From: Nansenia antarctica | Lineage: Eukaryota; Chordata; Actinopteri; Argentiniformes; Microstomatidae | Assembly (NCBI GenBank): GCA_963989245.1 | Contig: OZ022349.1 | Coordinates: 25,467,151-25,531,150, forward strand | Reading direction: 5' to 3' | DNA: 64,000 nucleotides | Shown here: positions 52,306-63,552 of the stretch, piece after piece | How the letters are laid out: the number at the start of each line of letters is the position of its first letter | Numbering within the stretch: position 1 is the first letter of the stretch | Position numbers and translations under genes: made by a program | Notes under the pieces: generated by a model | The model's database searches: none | Told to the model about the DNA's origin: nothing | The model's input: the letters and a program-made list of their open reading frames with translations, nothing else

Positions 52306-52618
52306 GTGAAGTGGGAACTAATAATTTCCTAAAGGAGGAACTGTCGTTCGGGATGTAGTTTCCGCCTGTGAGCCTTTTTTGACGCGCGTCTTACCATAGC
52401 CTGTGTTTTAGCCTGGTCGCGACCAGGCTAATTATATCTGACTCAGAAGGAGCTCAACCAAGCAGCGAATTATTTGAGCCACATTGATGGCACCGAACGC
52501 AAGCTAACATTTTCGAGGCTTAGAACTTTATCGAGGCTTAGAACTTTATCGAGCTTCGTGGAATACCCCCCTGGTTCCTCTGGAATCTGGAGCAGATCGA
52601 CACTATTAAACTCTCATA

Positions 52619-52619
52619 G

Positions 52620-52691
<72 letters not shown>

Positions 52692-52760
52692 ACACACACA
52701 CACACACACATACACACATACACACACACACACACACACACATACACACACACACACACA

Positions 52761-52799
<39 letters not shown>

Positions 52800-53152
52800 A
52801 CACACACACACACACACATACACACATACACTGAGAGAGAGATAGGGGGAGGAGAGAGAAAGAGAGGGAGGGGGAGAGAGAGAGAGAGAGCGGGAGGGGA
52901 TAGGGAGCGAGAGAGAGGGAGAGGAGGGAGAGAGGGAGGGGAGAGAGAGAGAGAGATAGGGGAGAGAGAGGGAGGGGAGAGAGAGGGAGGTGAGAGAGAC
53001 AGAGAGACAGAGAGAGAGACAGAGAGACAGAGAGAGAGACAGAGAAACAGAGAGAGAGACAGAGAGACAGAGAGACAGAGAGAGAGACAGAGAGAGAGAC
53101 AGAGAGACAGAGAGAGAGACAGAGAGACAGAGAGAGAGATAGAGAGACATAC
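52619..53152. repeat. (CA)n then (GA)n/(CAGAGA)n block
   Basis: A 210-bp CA tract with ATACAC interruptions is followed by GA-rich DNA and a regular acagagagagagacagagag repeat up to the dydc exon. Confidence 0.93.
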
Positions 53153-53164
53153 TCTTGGCCCTAC

Positions 53165-53649
53165 CAGGGACTCCCTGATGTTGTCCTCCTCCGTCTTGGT
53201 CTGCTGTTGGGTCAGACCCAACTCTCTGGCTCTCTCCTGCTCCTGCTCCAGTTGCCTCTGATACGCCATTTTCTGAAATTATCATAAATTACATAATCAA
53301 ATCTGGAAAACCCTTTATTTGGATAGTCTTCAATCATTTTACATCTTTTTAAATAAAATGTATATTTTAAATAATTATTTATTATTAAAGCACTTTGAGC
53401 TGCAAAGTTTGCAGGAAAAGTGCTATACAAATAAAAAAGTTATTATTATTCTTGTTCTTTTTCTTATTCTTATTCTTATTTGAAGGTTGGGGACTGGCAA
53501 TATTAGTATATGCTGCCGTCTACTGGCAATAGATGGGACAACATATTACTTACGTTCTGCTTATAGTCCAAGTTTTCTTTATACTTGTAAATCCAATGCG
53601 CAAGAAACTGACATTCCCCCAGGCCTTTCTTCACGTATTCTGAGTCCAT
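53165..53649 (-). CDS. dydc2: DPY30-domain protein (dydc), first two coding exons
   Basis: Exon 1 (53649-53554) encodes MDSEYVKKGLGECQFLAHWI then YKYKENLDYKQN; exon 2 (53272-53165) encodes KMAYQRQLEQEQERARELGL then TQQQTKTEEDNIRESL, joined in phase 0 with GT-AG sites. The start and the WIYKYKEN motif are diagnostic of DYDC1/DYDC2, axonemal or chromatin-associated proteins with a Dpy-30 dimerisation motif followed by a charged helix. Between LGEC and FLAHW about twenty residues usual in this family (the first Dpy-30 helix and turn) are missing in frame. Later exons are not recognised in the GA/CA repeats downstream. Position next to mat1a matches other vertebrates. The choice between dydc1 and dydc2 is not certain. 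Confidence 0.78.
53395..53450 (+). repeat. LINE 3'-tail fragment in dydc intron 1
   Basis: aaagcactttgagctgcaaa, gaaaagtgctatacaaataa and an ATT tail. The related tail at 54029-54170 is in opposite orientation. Confidence 0.6.
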
Positions 53650-54024
53650 TTCACTGTGTAGTGAAGTACATTTTGAAGTAAAGTGAGTGCATGAAATGAG
53701 GACATGAAGGCGAGGACAACCAAAGACTTATTATATCTATACAATAGACGTATATAAATAAAAAATAAAGGTTATTATCTGAGTACAACGGAACCTGAAG
53801 TTATGGGATAGAATGAGAATGGCTAACGACGTCTGCGTTGGCTGTTTAAGCAATTAAAACACGAATTTCCATCATGAAATGTAACAGTATTGTTGTTTTA
53901 ATTTCACGATAAATCAGTTCTTAATAGAAGTGTTTAGAACACTATTACACAAACCTGTATTTCTCCTCTACAGCGTCCGGATGTAATCATGTGTCCCCAT
54001 GGTAACCGTGCTACTTCGTAAATC

Positions 54025-54026
<2 letters not shown>

Positions 54027-54090
<64 letters not shown>

Positions 54091-54170
54091 CTTTATTTCT
54101 ATCCTGAAAACTTTGCAGTTCAAAGTGCTTTAATCATTACATAATCACAATTTAATCATTTAGTCATTAA
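54027..54170 (-). repeat. (ATA)n microsatellite plus LINE tail
   Basis: About twenty ATA/AAT units grow from the tail cctttatttctatcctgaaa / actttgcagttcaaagtgct (minus-strand sense). It resembles a LINE tail whose terminal trinucleotide expanded. Confidence 0.8.
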
Positions 54171-55161
54171 AGGCAATATGAAAACGATTTTTAGTCTTGA
54201 CTTGAACATATTTGCTGAGGTTGCGTCCACATCATATCATATCATATGAAGAATAGTAACATAAACAACCATGCATTTTCATTAAACTGATGTATCCCAC
54301 ATTATCCAGGCAGGTTTCTACCAGATATATTCATTATTTCCACTGTTTACCAATAGTAATGAGTCTAAGTAAACTAAGTCTCTGTTGTGTGTAGCCTTGG
54401 CCCTAAACATGTTTTTTTTATGACTAACTAACTAACGAGTCCATTGATTCTGAAAACGTGAGCTTAGAATTATAAGGTTCTATCTCGGTTTAGGGTAGTT
54501 CAGAAATATTGAGCGTTGACGTTTTTACATTCCATTATGTTTTGTGAGATGGAACCTTTGTATTTTATTAATTACTAACTAACAAAAATTCAACATTTTA
54601 AAAATAACACCACACAGGCATTAATAAACACCTGATCTGAATGGATCAGATTATGTAAAAAACTCAATTTTGACAAAAATGGAGATAGAACCTTAACATA
54701 ATTCTAACGTCACGAAAAGATGACTTCACATGATAATGGCTGGTAATTTATATGACCATACAACATCCTCCACAGGACCAAAATCAGTCATCAGGGAGGG
54801 GGTCATTACAGGTACACTGGTCAGTCTGGGGTCATGGGTTTAAAATAACACACACACACTTTTCAATGCATCCATCAGACTCCAAGACGACCAATAATTC
54901 TGCATGATTGAACAAAAAAACGGAACGTTTTGGTTTTGTTTTGGTCGTAAACTTTATTCTTAGGGTCTGCCGGTTCAAAGTGATGCAGAGATTGCGGGTC
55001 ACACACACCCGGATCACACACACCCTGGAGAGAGAACCGCCACAGGCTGGCCGGGGTCGGAATGCACCGCCCCTCCGCTACACCGGGCGACGGACAGACA
55101 GACAACACACCCTGCAGCTGCCACATTCCCTACAACTACTGGAGAGGAAATATTAGCACCA

Positions 55162-55198
<37 letters not shown>

Positions 55199-55387
55199 AC
55201 TGTCGCTGCTCTACGCTACAGACACCCTCCACAGTCACCAGACATCTCCCCAACACCTGACCCAGATCTCAAACCACCACCACAACGCTCACACTTGCTT
55301 GATGAGATAAAGACACTTCAATGGGGGGGGGGGGGGGGGTAATATTGTCTATTATTCCATACAGGATGGTTAACAAGCAGTGCGTGT
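54171..55387. other. Intergenic DNA between dydc and mat1a
   Basis: No supported gene. Contains a (CA)n tract at 55166-55200 and a G run of about eighteen at 55326-55339. This divergent interval presumably holds the dydc and mat1a promoters. Confidence 0.4.
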
Positions 55388-55560
55388 ATGACATTTACAT
55401 TTTTTGGGCATTCAGCAGACGCCTTTAACCAACTTAACAACCAATCCATTTGTCTAAGTAAGGGAATCATCTATCCATCAGTCATCGCAAGAAAAAGTCA
55501 TCTATGCTCGGGCCAGAGGCCATTGGCAGTTACGATGCTAGAAGACACTGTCCTCTACGA
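55388..55560 (-). repeat. L2/SINE-type 3' end fragment
   Basis: gacatttacattttttgggc, attcagcagacgcctttaac ... gaatcatctatccatcagtc and tctatgctcgggccagaggc. Same family as 57573-57745 and as the L2 tail at 9583. Confidence 0.75.
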
Positions 55561-55584
55561 CTCCCTCTGGTTTAGAAGCGTGGA

Positions 55585-55622
55585 GGAGGAGGAGGAGGAG
55601 GAGGAGGAGGAGGAGGAGGAGG
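55585..55622. repeat. (GGA)n microsatellite
   Basis: About twelve GGA units. Confidence 0.95.
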
Positions 55623-56224
55623 GCAGTCGGACCCTGGCTGGCTAGCGTTCCACCATAGAACCCCCGGACCCCTTTGCAGGTATAGAAAGTCTATGAGCGA
55701 GCTCTGTGTATACAGCCTGAGGGGCCCCCCCTCCCAGGCCCCCACAAAGTGAGAGAACAGAGAGCGAACCAGACAATAGAGAGAAGACTTAAAGAGAAGC
55801 CCCTTTGGTCAAGTGAAGGTGCTTGAACAGCCCTGTGCGACGTCTAGTCCACCTAGGTGCCTTGGCGTGAAACAATCGTTCGATTGGACGACACGTCTGT
55901 CTTGGTCCAGCTCGGATCGCAGTAGAGGTGTTTGGCGTGTGAGGAGTTAAAAAAAAAGTTTCTCCAGGAAATGTTAATCCCTCCCTCCCCCTTTCTGCCC
56001 TTCTGACTGGTCTAACACGCCAGTTCACATCACCCCCACCCCCTTTGAGTGTGAGTGTGTATACGTGTGTGTATATGTGTGTGTGTATACCAAGTGTGTA
56101 TGTTGTCTTTGCCCTTATATAGAGCAACACTGTTGTGTCTGCAGTGCCTCAGGACCTGGGACCGTGTTTCAAACTTGCAAAGGAGCGAAGCCCCCCCCAC
56201 CCCCTCTCTCTCTCTCCCTCACAC

Positions 56225-56225
56225 A

Positions 56226-56258
<33 letters not shown>
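56225..56258. repeat. (CA)n microsatellite in the mat1a 5' region
   Basis: CA tract between CT-rich stretches about 165 bases upstream of the mat1a ATG, possibly within the 5' UTR or promoter. Confidence 0.9.
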
Positions 56259-56261
<3 letters not shown>

Positions 56262-56422
56262 CCCTCTCTCTCCCTCTGATCTCTGAGCTGCAAGGGACAC
56301 AAGGACGCATTTTGCCAGCCAGTGCAACAGCCCTCTCTGCCACCCCTGTGTGTCTCTCCGTCTCTCCGTCTTTGTGTGTCCTAACTTCTCCTGGTTGTCT
56401 TAGCTGCTCAGACGGACCCAGA

Positions 56423-59400
56423 ATGAACGGTCCAGTGGACGGGATGTACAACACCGATGAGCACTATGACGGCTCCTTCATGTTCACCTCCGAGTCCGTG
56501 GGAGAGGGACATCCTGGTGAGTAGAGACCTCCTCCGCTGTTTACTGTCCGGCTGTTGTGGGATAATAAAGATGATTTGACTTTGAATTGACTTGAAGTGA
56601 CCCATCACACAGATGTCTGGAGTCTGGACCCGTCTCTGCACGGCCACCCATACCCATTATGCAACAACAAAGCCCAGACAGATTAGAATTCTGAGACGTA
56701 AAAAAATCTAAGTGTTTTGATACTCACTCTAAGGTATGGGTAGAGATAAGCCGATAAGGAATATGACTTATTGTTGCATGTGATTTTGCAGTGCAAAGGA
56801 ACAAACATGGAGATTTTTGATCTAAGCGGATTGACTTAGTGCAAGTTTGCACCATGCAAGGCAAGCTGAAAGAACAACAGATTTAGAGAGTACAAACGTT
56901 CGCTTTCATCTTTGATGTCTGTACAGTTTGTTCAAAGTCAGAGCTTAACTGTGAGAGGCACAGTGGACATTTCATTGACAAGCTTCTGAAGCTCTGAACA
57001 TGTGTTGCTGTTCCTTGCCAGATTCTGTTACTGGGTCAAATTCAAAACTTGAACTTACAGTACAGCAGGTGCAGGTTCATCTGATTTGACCACACTAGAG
57101 CAACTGTACACACTAACAGTACAGTTACACCACAAGTCAAAAAGAAATCTCCAACACATTAACACATCAACAGCTTCTGGATCTGTGCATGTTCTTATGA
57201 TTATAATGTTGCTAGATAACAATCAACAATCCCTCCCACTCCCACTAGCGCACATGCACACATGCACACATGCACACATGCACCTGGGCCTGTGCCATGG
57301 ACCAGTGACTCTCACACCTGTTCATCCCTGGCCTCCCATACTGTCACTCTGTCTTCAGCTAGCAACTTGTAACACTTCCATATTCACTTACCTCACCTAT
57401 GAACTTGTCATTCAACACGTGCACAGGTCTCAGACCTGGAGGAACAACACTCCACTCCTCATTTCTGTTGTCAGATCAAATCAAAGGATATTAGAATTGA
57501 TTTGGTTTGTTTATCTTTTGATTTTTTCACCTCCAAGTTTGTATGGACAGTTTGACCGATACGAGTTATATTCACTTTTCTTTTTACATTTACATTTTGG
57601 ACATTTAGCAGATGCTTTTATCCAAAGCGACTTACAAGTACATTTGTCTAAAGTAAGCGAATCATCTGGACATCAGTCATCATAAGAAAAGATCTATGCT
57701 CGGACCAGGTGTCATTGGCAGTCACAATGCTAGGAGAAGGAAGGATTCCTCTTTTTGTTATTAACAATATAGGAACTGTACAGAGGGGTAGTGGGGGTTG
57801 AGGAGGTCTGTACAGGGGGGTAGTGGGGGTTGAGGAGGTCTGTACAGAGGGGTAGAGGGGATGAGGAGGTCTGTACAGAGGGGTAGTGGGGATGAGGAGG
57901 TCTGTACAGAGGGGTAGTGGGGGTTGAGGAGGTCTGTTCAGGGGGGTAGTGGGGGATGAGGAGGTCTGTACAGAGGGGTAGTGGGGGTTGAGGAGGTCTG
58001 TACAGGGGGGTAGAGGGGATGAGGAGGTCTGTACAGAGGGGTAGTGGGGGATGAGGAGGTCTGTACAGAGGGATAGTGGGGGGTGAGGAGGTCTGTACAG
58101 AGGGGTAGAGGGGATGAGGAGGTCTGTACAGGGGGGTAGTGGTAGATGAAGAGGTCTGTACAGAGGGGTAGAGGGGATGAGGAGGTCTGTACAGGGGGGT
58201 AGTGGGGGTTGAGGAGGTCTGTACAGAGGGGTAGTGGGGGGTGAGGAGGTCTGTACAGAGGGGTAGTGGGGGATGAGGAGGTCTGTACAGAGGGGTAGTG
58301 GGGATGAGGAGGTCTGTACAGAGGGATAGTGGGGGTTGAGGGGGTCTGTACAGGGGGGGTAGAGGGGATGAGGAGGTCTGTACAGAGGGGTAGTGGGGGT
58401 TGAGGAGGTCTGTACAGGGGGGTAGTGGGGATGAGGAGGTCTGTACAGAGGGGTAGTGGGGATGAGGAGGTCTGTACAGAGGGGTAGTGGTGGATGAAGA
58501 GGTCTGTACAGAGGGGTAGTGGGGATGAGGAGGTCTGTACAGGGGGGGTAGTGGGGGATGAGGAGGTCTGTACAGGGGGGTAGAGGGGATGAAGAGGTCT
58601 GTACAGGGGGGGTAGTGGGGGTTGAGGAGGTCTGTACAGGGGGGTAGTGGGGGTTGAGGAGGTCTGTACAGGGGGGTAGTGGGGGTTGAGGAGGTCTGTA
58701 CAGGGGGGTAGTGGTGGATGAAGAGGTCTGTACAGAGGGGTAGTGGGGATGAGGAGGTCTGTACAGAGGGGTAGTGGTGGATGAAGAGGTATGTACAGAG
58801 GGGTAGAGGGGATGAGGAGGTCTGTACAGAGGGGTAGTGGGGATGAGGAGGTCTGTACAGGGGGGTAGTGGGGATGAGGAGGTCTGTACAGGGGGGTAGA
58901 GGGGATGAGGAGGTCTGTACAGAGGGGTAGAGGGGATGAGGAGGTCTGTACAGAGGGGTAGTGGGGGATGAGGAGGTCTGTACAGAGGGGTAGTGGGGGT
59001 TGAGGAGGTCTGTACAGAGGGGTAGAGGGGATGAGGAGGTCTGTACAGAGGGGTAGTGGGGGATGAGGAGGTCTGTACAGAGGGGTAGAGGGGATGAGGA
59101 GGTCTGTACAGAGGGGTAGTGGGGATGAGGAGGTCTGTACAGGGGGGTAGTGGGGATGAGGAGGTCTGTACAGGGGGGTAGAGGGGATGAGGAGGTCTGT
59201 ACAGAGGGGTAGAGGGGATGAGGAGGTCTGTACAGAGGGGTAGTGGGGGATGAGGAGGTCTGTACAGGGGGGTAGTGGGGATGAGGAGGTCTGTACAGAG
59301 GGGTAGTGGGGATGAGGAGGTCTGTACAGGGGGGTAGTGGGGATGAGGAGGTCTGTACAGGGGGGTAGTGGGGATGAGGAGGTCTGTACAGGGGGGTAGT

Positions 59401-62111
59401 GGGGATGAGGAGGTCTGTACAGAGGGGTAGTGGGGATGAAGAGGTCTGTACAGAGGGGTAGTGGGGGATGAGGAGGTCTGTACAGAGGGGTAGTGGGGAT
59501 GAGGAGGTCTGTACAGAGGGGTAGTGGGGATGAGGAGGTCTGTACAGAGGGGTAGTGGGGGTTGAGGAGGTCTGTACAGAGGGGTAGTGGGGATGAGGAG
59601 GTCTGTACAGAGGGGTAGTGGGGGATGAGGAGGTCTGTACAGAGGGGTAGTGGGATGAGGAGGTCTGTACAGGGGGGGGTAGTGGGGATGAGGAGGTCTG
59701 TACAGGGGGGGGTAGTGGGGATGAGGAGGTCTGTACAGAGGGGTAGTGGGGATGAGGAGGTCTGTACAGAGGGGTAGTGGTGGATGAGGAGGTCTGTACA
59801 GGGGGGTAGTGGGGATGAGGAGGTCTGTACAGAGGGGTAGTGGGGATGAGGAGGTCTGTACAGAGGGGTAGTGGGGATGAGGAGGTCTGTACAGGGGGGG
59901 GTAGTGGGGATGAGGAGGTCTGTACATGGGGGTAGTGGGGGTTGAGGAGGTCTGTACAGAGGGGTAGTGGGGGTTGAGGAGGTCTGTACAGGGGGGGTAG
60001 AGGGGGATGAGGAGGTCTGTACAGAGGGGTAGTGGGGGTTGAGGAGGTCTGTACAGAGGGGTAGTGGTGGATGAAGAGGTCTGTACAGAGGGGTAGTGGG
60101 GGATGAGGAGGTCTGTACAGAGGGGTAGTGGGGATGAGGAGGTCTGTACAGGGGGGGGTAGTGGGGATGAGGAGGTCTGTACAGAGGGGTAGTGGGGGTT
60201 GAGGAGGTCTGTACAGGGGGGGTAGTGGGGATGAGGAGGTCTGTACAGAGGGGTAGTGGGGGTTGAGGAGGTCTGTACAGAGGGGTAGTGGTGGATGAAG
60301 AGGTCTTTAGGAGTGACAGTCCAGTTGCTAGTACCACAGTCTACAGTGTACACATACGCCCATGTCTACATGGGTTCAAATCCGGCCCATGCCCTGCTGA
60401 CATGCCCTCTCTCCTTTTTCCTCCTTACCGGTACTTTCCTGTCTGTCTTCACTGTATCTGTCCAATAAAATGAAAAATATGAGTGGGACTGCCAAAAATA
60501 ACTACAAATAAAAAAGGAGGGACAATCTAGTTAGCTTCCAACCACAACAACTACATCACGGTTATTCAACACGTTACAAAACTTTATTGAACACAACACA
60601 ACAGATGAGAGGCCTACAGTACATGTACAAAAAAAAAGAAGAAAAAAAAGCAAGACAAGTGTCTTCCACGTTGTTATTGTGAACTGTAGGGATGTCAATG
60701 ACACTAACCCTTGTGCAAGTGTTGATATGCTGTTTGACCCCTCTCTTGACCTCTCTCTCACTCAATTATCATGTGTCGACACTATCACTCACGTTCTCAC
60801 TGTCCTTATCCTCACCTTATCTCAGAACTATGACGAGAGGGTTTTCTCAGAAAAGTTACCTAATGAGAAAAGAACTAAGAAATATGATGTTGATGTCAGA
60901 TTGACTGCAGTGTTGTTTTTATATTTTAACTATCCTTTAAGCCTCATTTGATAGGCCCCAAGATGGTCTATAGACACCCTAATGATCCACTAAAACTATC
61001 AACTGGAACTCCAACCTTTTTGCTAGGATTAGGTTTAGAGTTGAAGTTTTAGGATTAACAATTTTGAATCACAATTTGTTATATTCAGGTTAGTCTGCTG
61101 TTCACCTAGCCACTATACTGTATATGGTACTCTCTAATGGTGGTGTATATAAACTGCCTTGGCGCTCTGACGGTGTGGACGGACTCACGCTACTGAGGTA
61201 TGCAGCCACAGAACCAGGGCTATTCCAGGGATTGGAAGGAGCACCCTATACCGGCCAAGAGTAGTATTCTGAAGGAAGGGGTGAAATTCAATCTCTGGTA
61301 GCTACTCTCTCTACGTCTCAGCTTGTGTCATGTGGTTTTTCGAAAGGTCACCAGGAAGCCACCGTACAGGACCAAACCTGAGGAAGATGCATGATGAAAC
61401 AATGAGGATAGGCTTTTACTGTGCTGTACACAAACACTCATTAATAGGCTAGCTAGGTAGCTAGGTAGCTAATAGGCTAACCGTTGCCATCAAGTCAAAG
61501 TGGTGCTTGTCTGTTGCCTAACGTTTAACTAAGTTCAAACGTTGTGTGTTTCCAGATAAGATCTGTGACCAGATCAGTGATGCCGTGCTGGATGCTCACC
61601 TGAAGCAGGATCCTGACGCCAAGGTGGCCTGCGGTGAGTATGACCATGGTCTCACCAGCAGGGGGCAGCACAGTCCATAATAGAACACAGCCGGTTTATA
61701 TATATCAACATTAACATTTTATATTAGCAACAGCAACATCTTTTGTATTTTATTTCAAATTGTATGATGATTCTACTGTTGATCAGGATGACTCGTTCAG
61801 TGTTAACACTAGACAACTTTTTTTTTTTTTTTATCTTTGCACTCGATCAAATTTCAGGACCCTCCTTTCATTACTTTTCCTAGATATGTGCGTTCTACCA
61901 CCCAGTATCCTTACATTTTCAAAATCACATCAGGATAAGCTAGTATAAAGCTATTTTGCCGTTTTTCTGTGTAGGAGGCAGGCTAATGTACAAGGCGGCC
62001 AACTAGTGGTCGTTGTGTGTAAGTAGCAGCTTCCCATTCTAAAGACTATGCTTTTATAGTAGGTAAAAAAAGGCACGGCTGTTCTAGTGTTAATAACCAG
62101 TGATCCTCGTG

Positions 62112-62183
<72 letters not shown>

Positions 62184-62681
62184 AGACGGTGTGTAAGACG
62201 GGCATGGTGCTGCTGTGTGGGGAGATCACGTCCCGGGCCAACGTAGACTACCAGACGGTGGTGAGGGACACCATCAGACACATCGGCTACGACAACTCTG
62301 ACAAAGGTCAGCTGACTCACTGCTGCCATCACTCCCTCCCCTGGCAGGTCTTATGTCTCACTCCCCTGGCAGGTCTTATGTCTCACTCCCCTGGCAGGTC
62401 TTATGTCTCACTCCCCTGGCAGGTCTTATGTCTCACTCCCCTGGCAGGTCTTATGTCTTATGTAGGCTTGCTTTGCTTTCCCTTCCTTTAAGCCTCATTC
62501 GATAGGACCCAAGATGGTCTATAGACGCCCAAACTACCCACTAAAACTATCAACTGGAACTCCAACCATTTTGCTAAGGTTAGGGTCCTATCTGGTGTCT
62601 TTGCTAGGATTTAGGGTCCTATCTGGTGTGTGTGTGTGTGTGTGTGTGTCTGTCTGTCTATCTGTCTGTGTGTGTGTGTGT

Positions 62682-62730
<49 letters not shown>

Positions 62731-62734
62731 TGTC

Positions 62735-62781
<47 letters not shown>

Positions 62782-62901
62782 GTCCCAGGCTTTGACTACA
62801 AGACCTGCAATGTGCTGGTGGCTCTGGAGCAGCAGTCCCCTGACATCGCCCAGGGCGTCCACATCGACAGGATGGAGAGTGACATCGGGGCAGGAGACCA
62901 G
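56423..62901 (+). CDS. mat1a: Methionine adenosyltransferase, exons 1-4 (partial)
   Basis: S-adenosylmethionine synthetase makes SAM from methionine and ATP in the cytosol. Exons: 56423-56516 (MNGPVDGMYNTDEHYDGSFM ... GEGHP), 61556-61633 (DKICDQISDAVLDAHLKQDP), 62184-62306 (ETVCKTGMVLLCGEITSRAN ... YDNSDKG) and 62789-62901 (FDYKTCNVLVALEQQSPDIA ... GAGDQ), all in phase with GT-AG borders. GEGHPDK, with the catalytic His and Asp, is split by intron 1 after the P codon. The MNGPVDG start and CKTGMVLLCGEITS (MAT2A has AKTGMILLAGEITS) favour the liver-type mat1a over mat2a. Intron 1 holds a 2.5-kb minisatellite, intron 2 a piggyBac MITE. The 3' exons lie beyond the window; exon 5 should begin GLMFG, a sequence present in the terminal minisatellite. 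Confidence 0.93.
56517..57572 (+). other. mat1a intron 1, left part
   Basis: No exon or long frame. One short tandem repeat, gcacacatgcacacatgcac, at about 57248-57285. Confidence 0.5.
57573..57745 (-). repeat. L2/SINE-type 3' end fragment in mat1a intron 1
   Basis: acatttacattttggacatt, tagcagatgcttttatccaa, agcgacttacaagtac and the shared downstream part aatcatctggacatcagtca. It abuts the large minisatellite. Confidence 0.8.
57777..60307. repeat. Large minisatellite in mat1a intron 1 (about 2.5 kb)
   Basis: Some 75 tandem units of about 31-37 bp built on gaggaggtctgtacagaggg plus gtagtggggatg, with variants (gttgagg, gatgaag, agaggg/gggggg). Because units vary around multiples that keep minus-strand frames open, two very long spurious frames (901 and 799 codons of PPHPHYPSVQTSS-type repeats) cross it. 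Confidence 0.95.
60308..61555 (+). other. mat1a intron 1, right part
   Basis: No exon recognised. AT-rich sequence with a short tandem repeat of tagctagg near 61450-61480. The segment ataggccccaagatggtcta ... actccaacctttttgctagg (about 60951-61028) recurs at about 62501-62590 in intron 3. Confidence 0.5.
61803..62093. mobile_element. piggyBac-type MITE, copy 2 (291 bp)
   Basis: TTAA at 61803-61806 and 62090-62093, inverted ends AACACTAGA / TCTAGTGTT. The interior is clearly homologous to 38170-38470 (caggaccctcctttcatt, accacccagtatccttacat, ggcacggctgt). Sits in mat1a intron 2. Confidence 0.85.
62113..62180. repeat. (TG)n at the mat1a exon 3 acceptor
   Basis: An uninterrupted TG tract of about 34 units runs straight into CAG|AGACGG, so it takes the place of the usual pyrimidine tract. 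Confidence 0.93.
62340..62455. repeat. Short minisatellite after exon 3, 26-bp unit
   Basis: Five copies of cccctggcaggtcttatgtc plus tcactc in mat1a intron 3. Each unit contains GCAGGT, a combined acceptor/donor-like motif. Confidence 0.9.
62624..62780. repeat. (TG)n before the mat1a exon 4 acceptor
   Basis: TG tract with TCTGTCTG interruptions ending eight bases before the exon 4 AG (ccgtcccag). Confidence 0.93.
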
Positions 62902-62907
62902 GTGACC

Positions 62908-63077
<170 letters not shown>

Positions 63078-63552
63078 ACATCAAGGGGAAAGGCCTATAA
63101 TCATAATAATAATGTTCTAATCACAATTCTGCTTTTCAGTTCAATGTGATGTTTGACAGATGATATCCACACAGGTGTAGCGGCTGTGGTTCCATGGTGA
63201 ACCTGGCTGTGACCTGAAGACTAGTGGGTCAAGGCAGGGTCAAGGGTCAAGGGCTTTCGCCCAGCAGACAAGTCAAAGGTCATGCCGGATAACCTAAAAC
63301 CTGAAAATGTCTGTTAGCTCCTAGAGCCAGATGCGTATGGCTTTGGCTCAGTGAGATATAACTCTGTCTTGAGTCGCTCACACGACCACTACCTGGCCGG
63401 TGACACAGGAATATCGTGGTAAACGTAAACGTAAAAAAGTGTTTCAAACTGAAAAGCTGTTGAAAACAAGTTCGAGTTCAAACAGCTGGGTTTTTTGTTC
63501 TTCTGCTATTCGGGTTAAATCGACTGTTAGCTGATAGCATGACTAACCTGCC

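Noticed and set aside
57648..60353. Minus-strand frames of 901 and 799 codons (PPHPHYPSVQTSS-type repeats)
   Set aside because: They are a direct read-through of the ~33-bp minisatellite in mat1a intron 1, with the repeat present in several frames at once. No promoter, domain or splice context.
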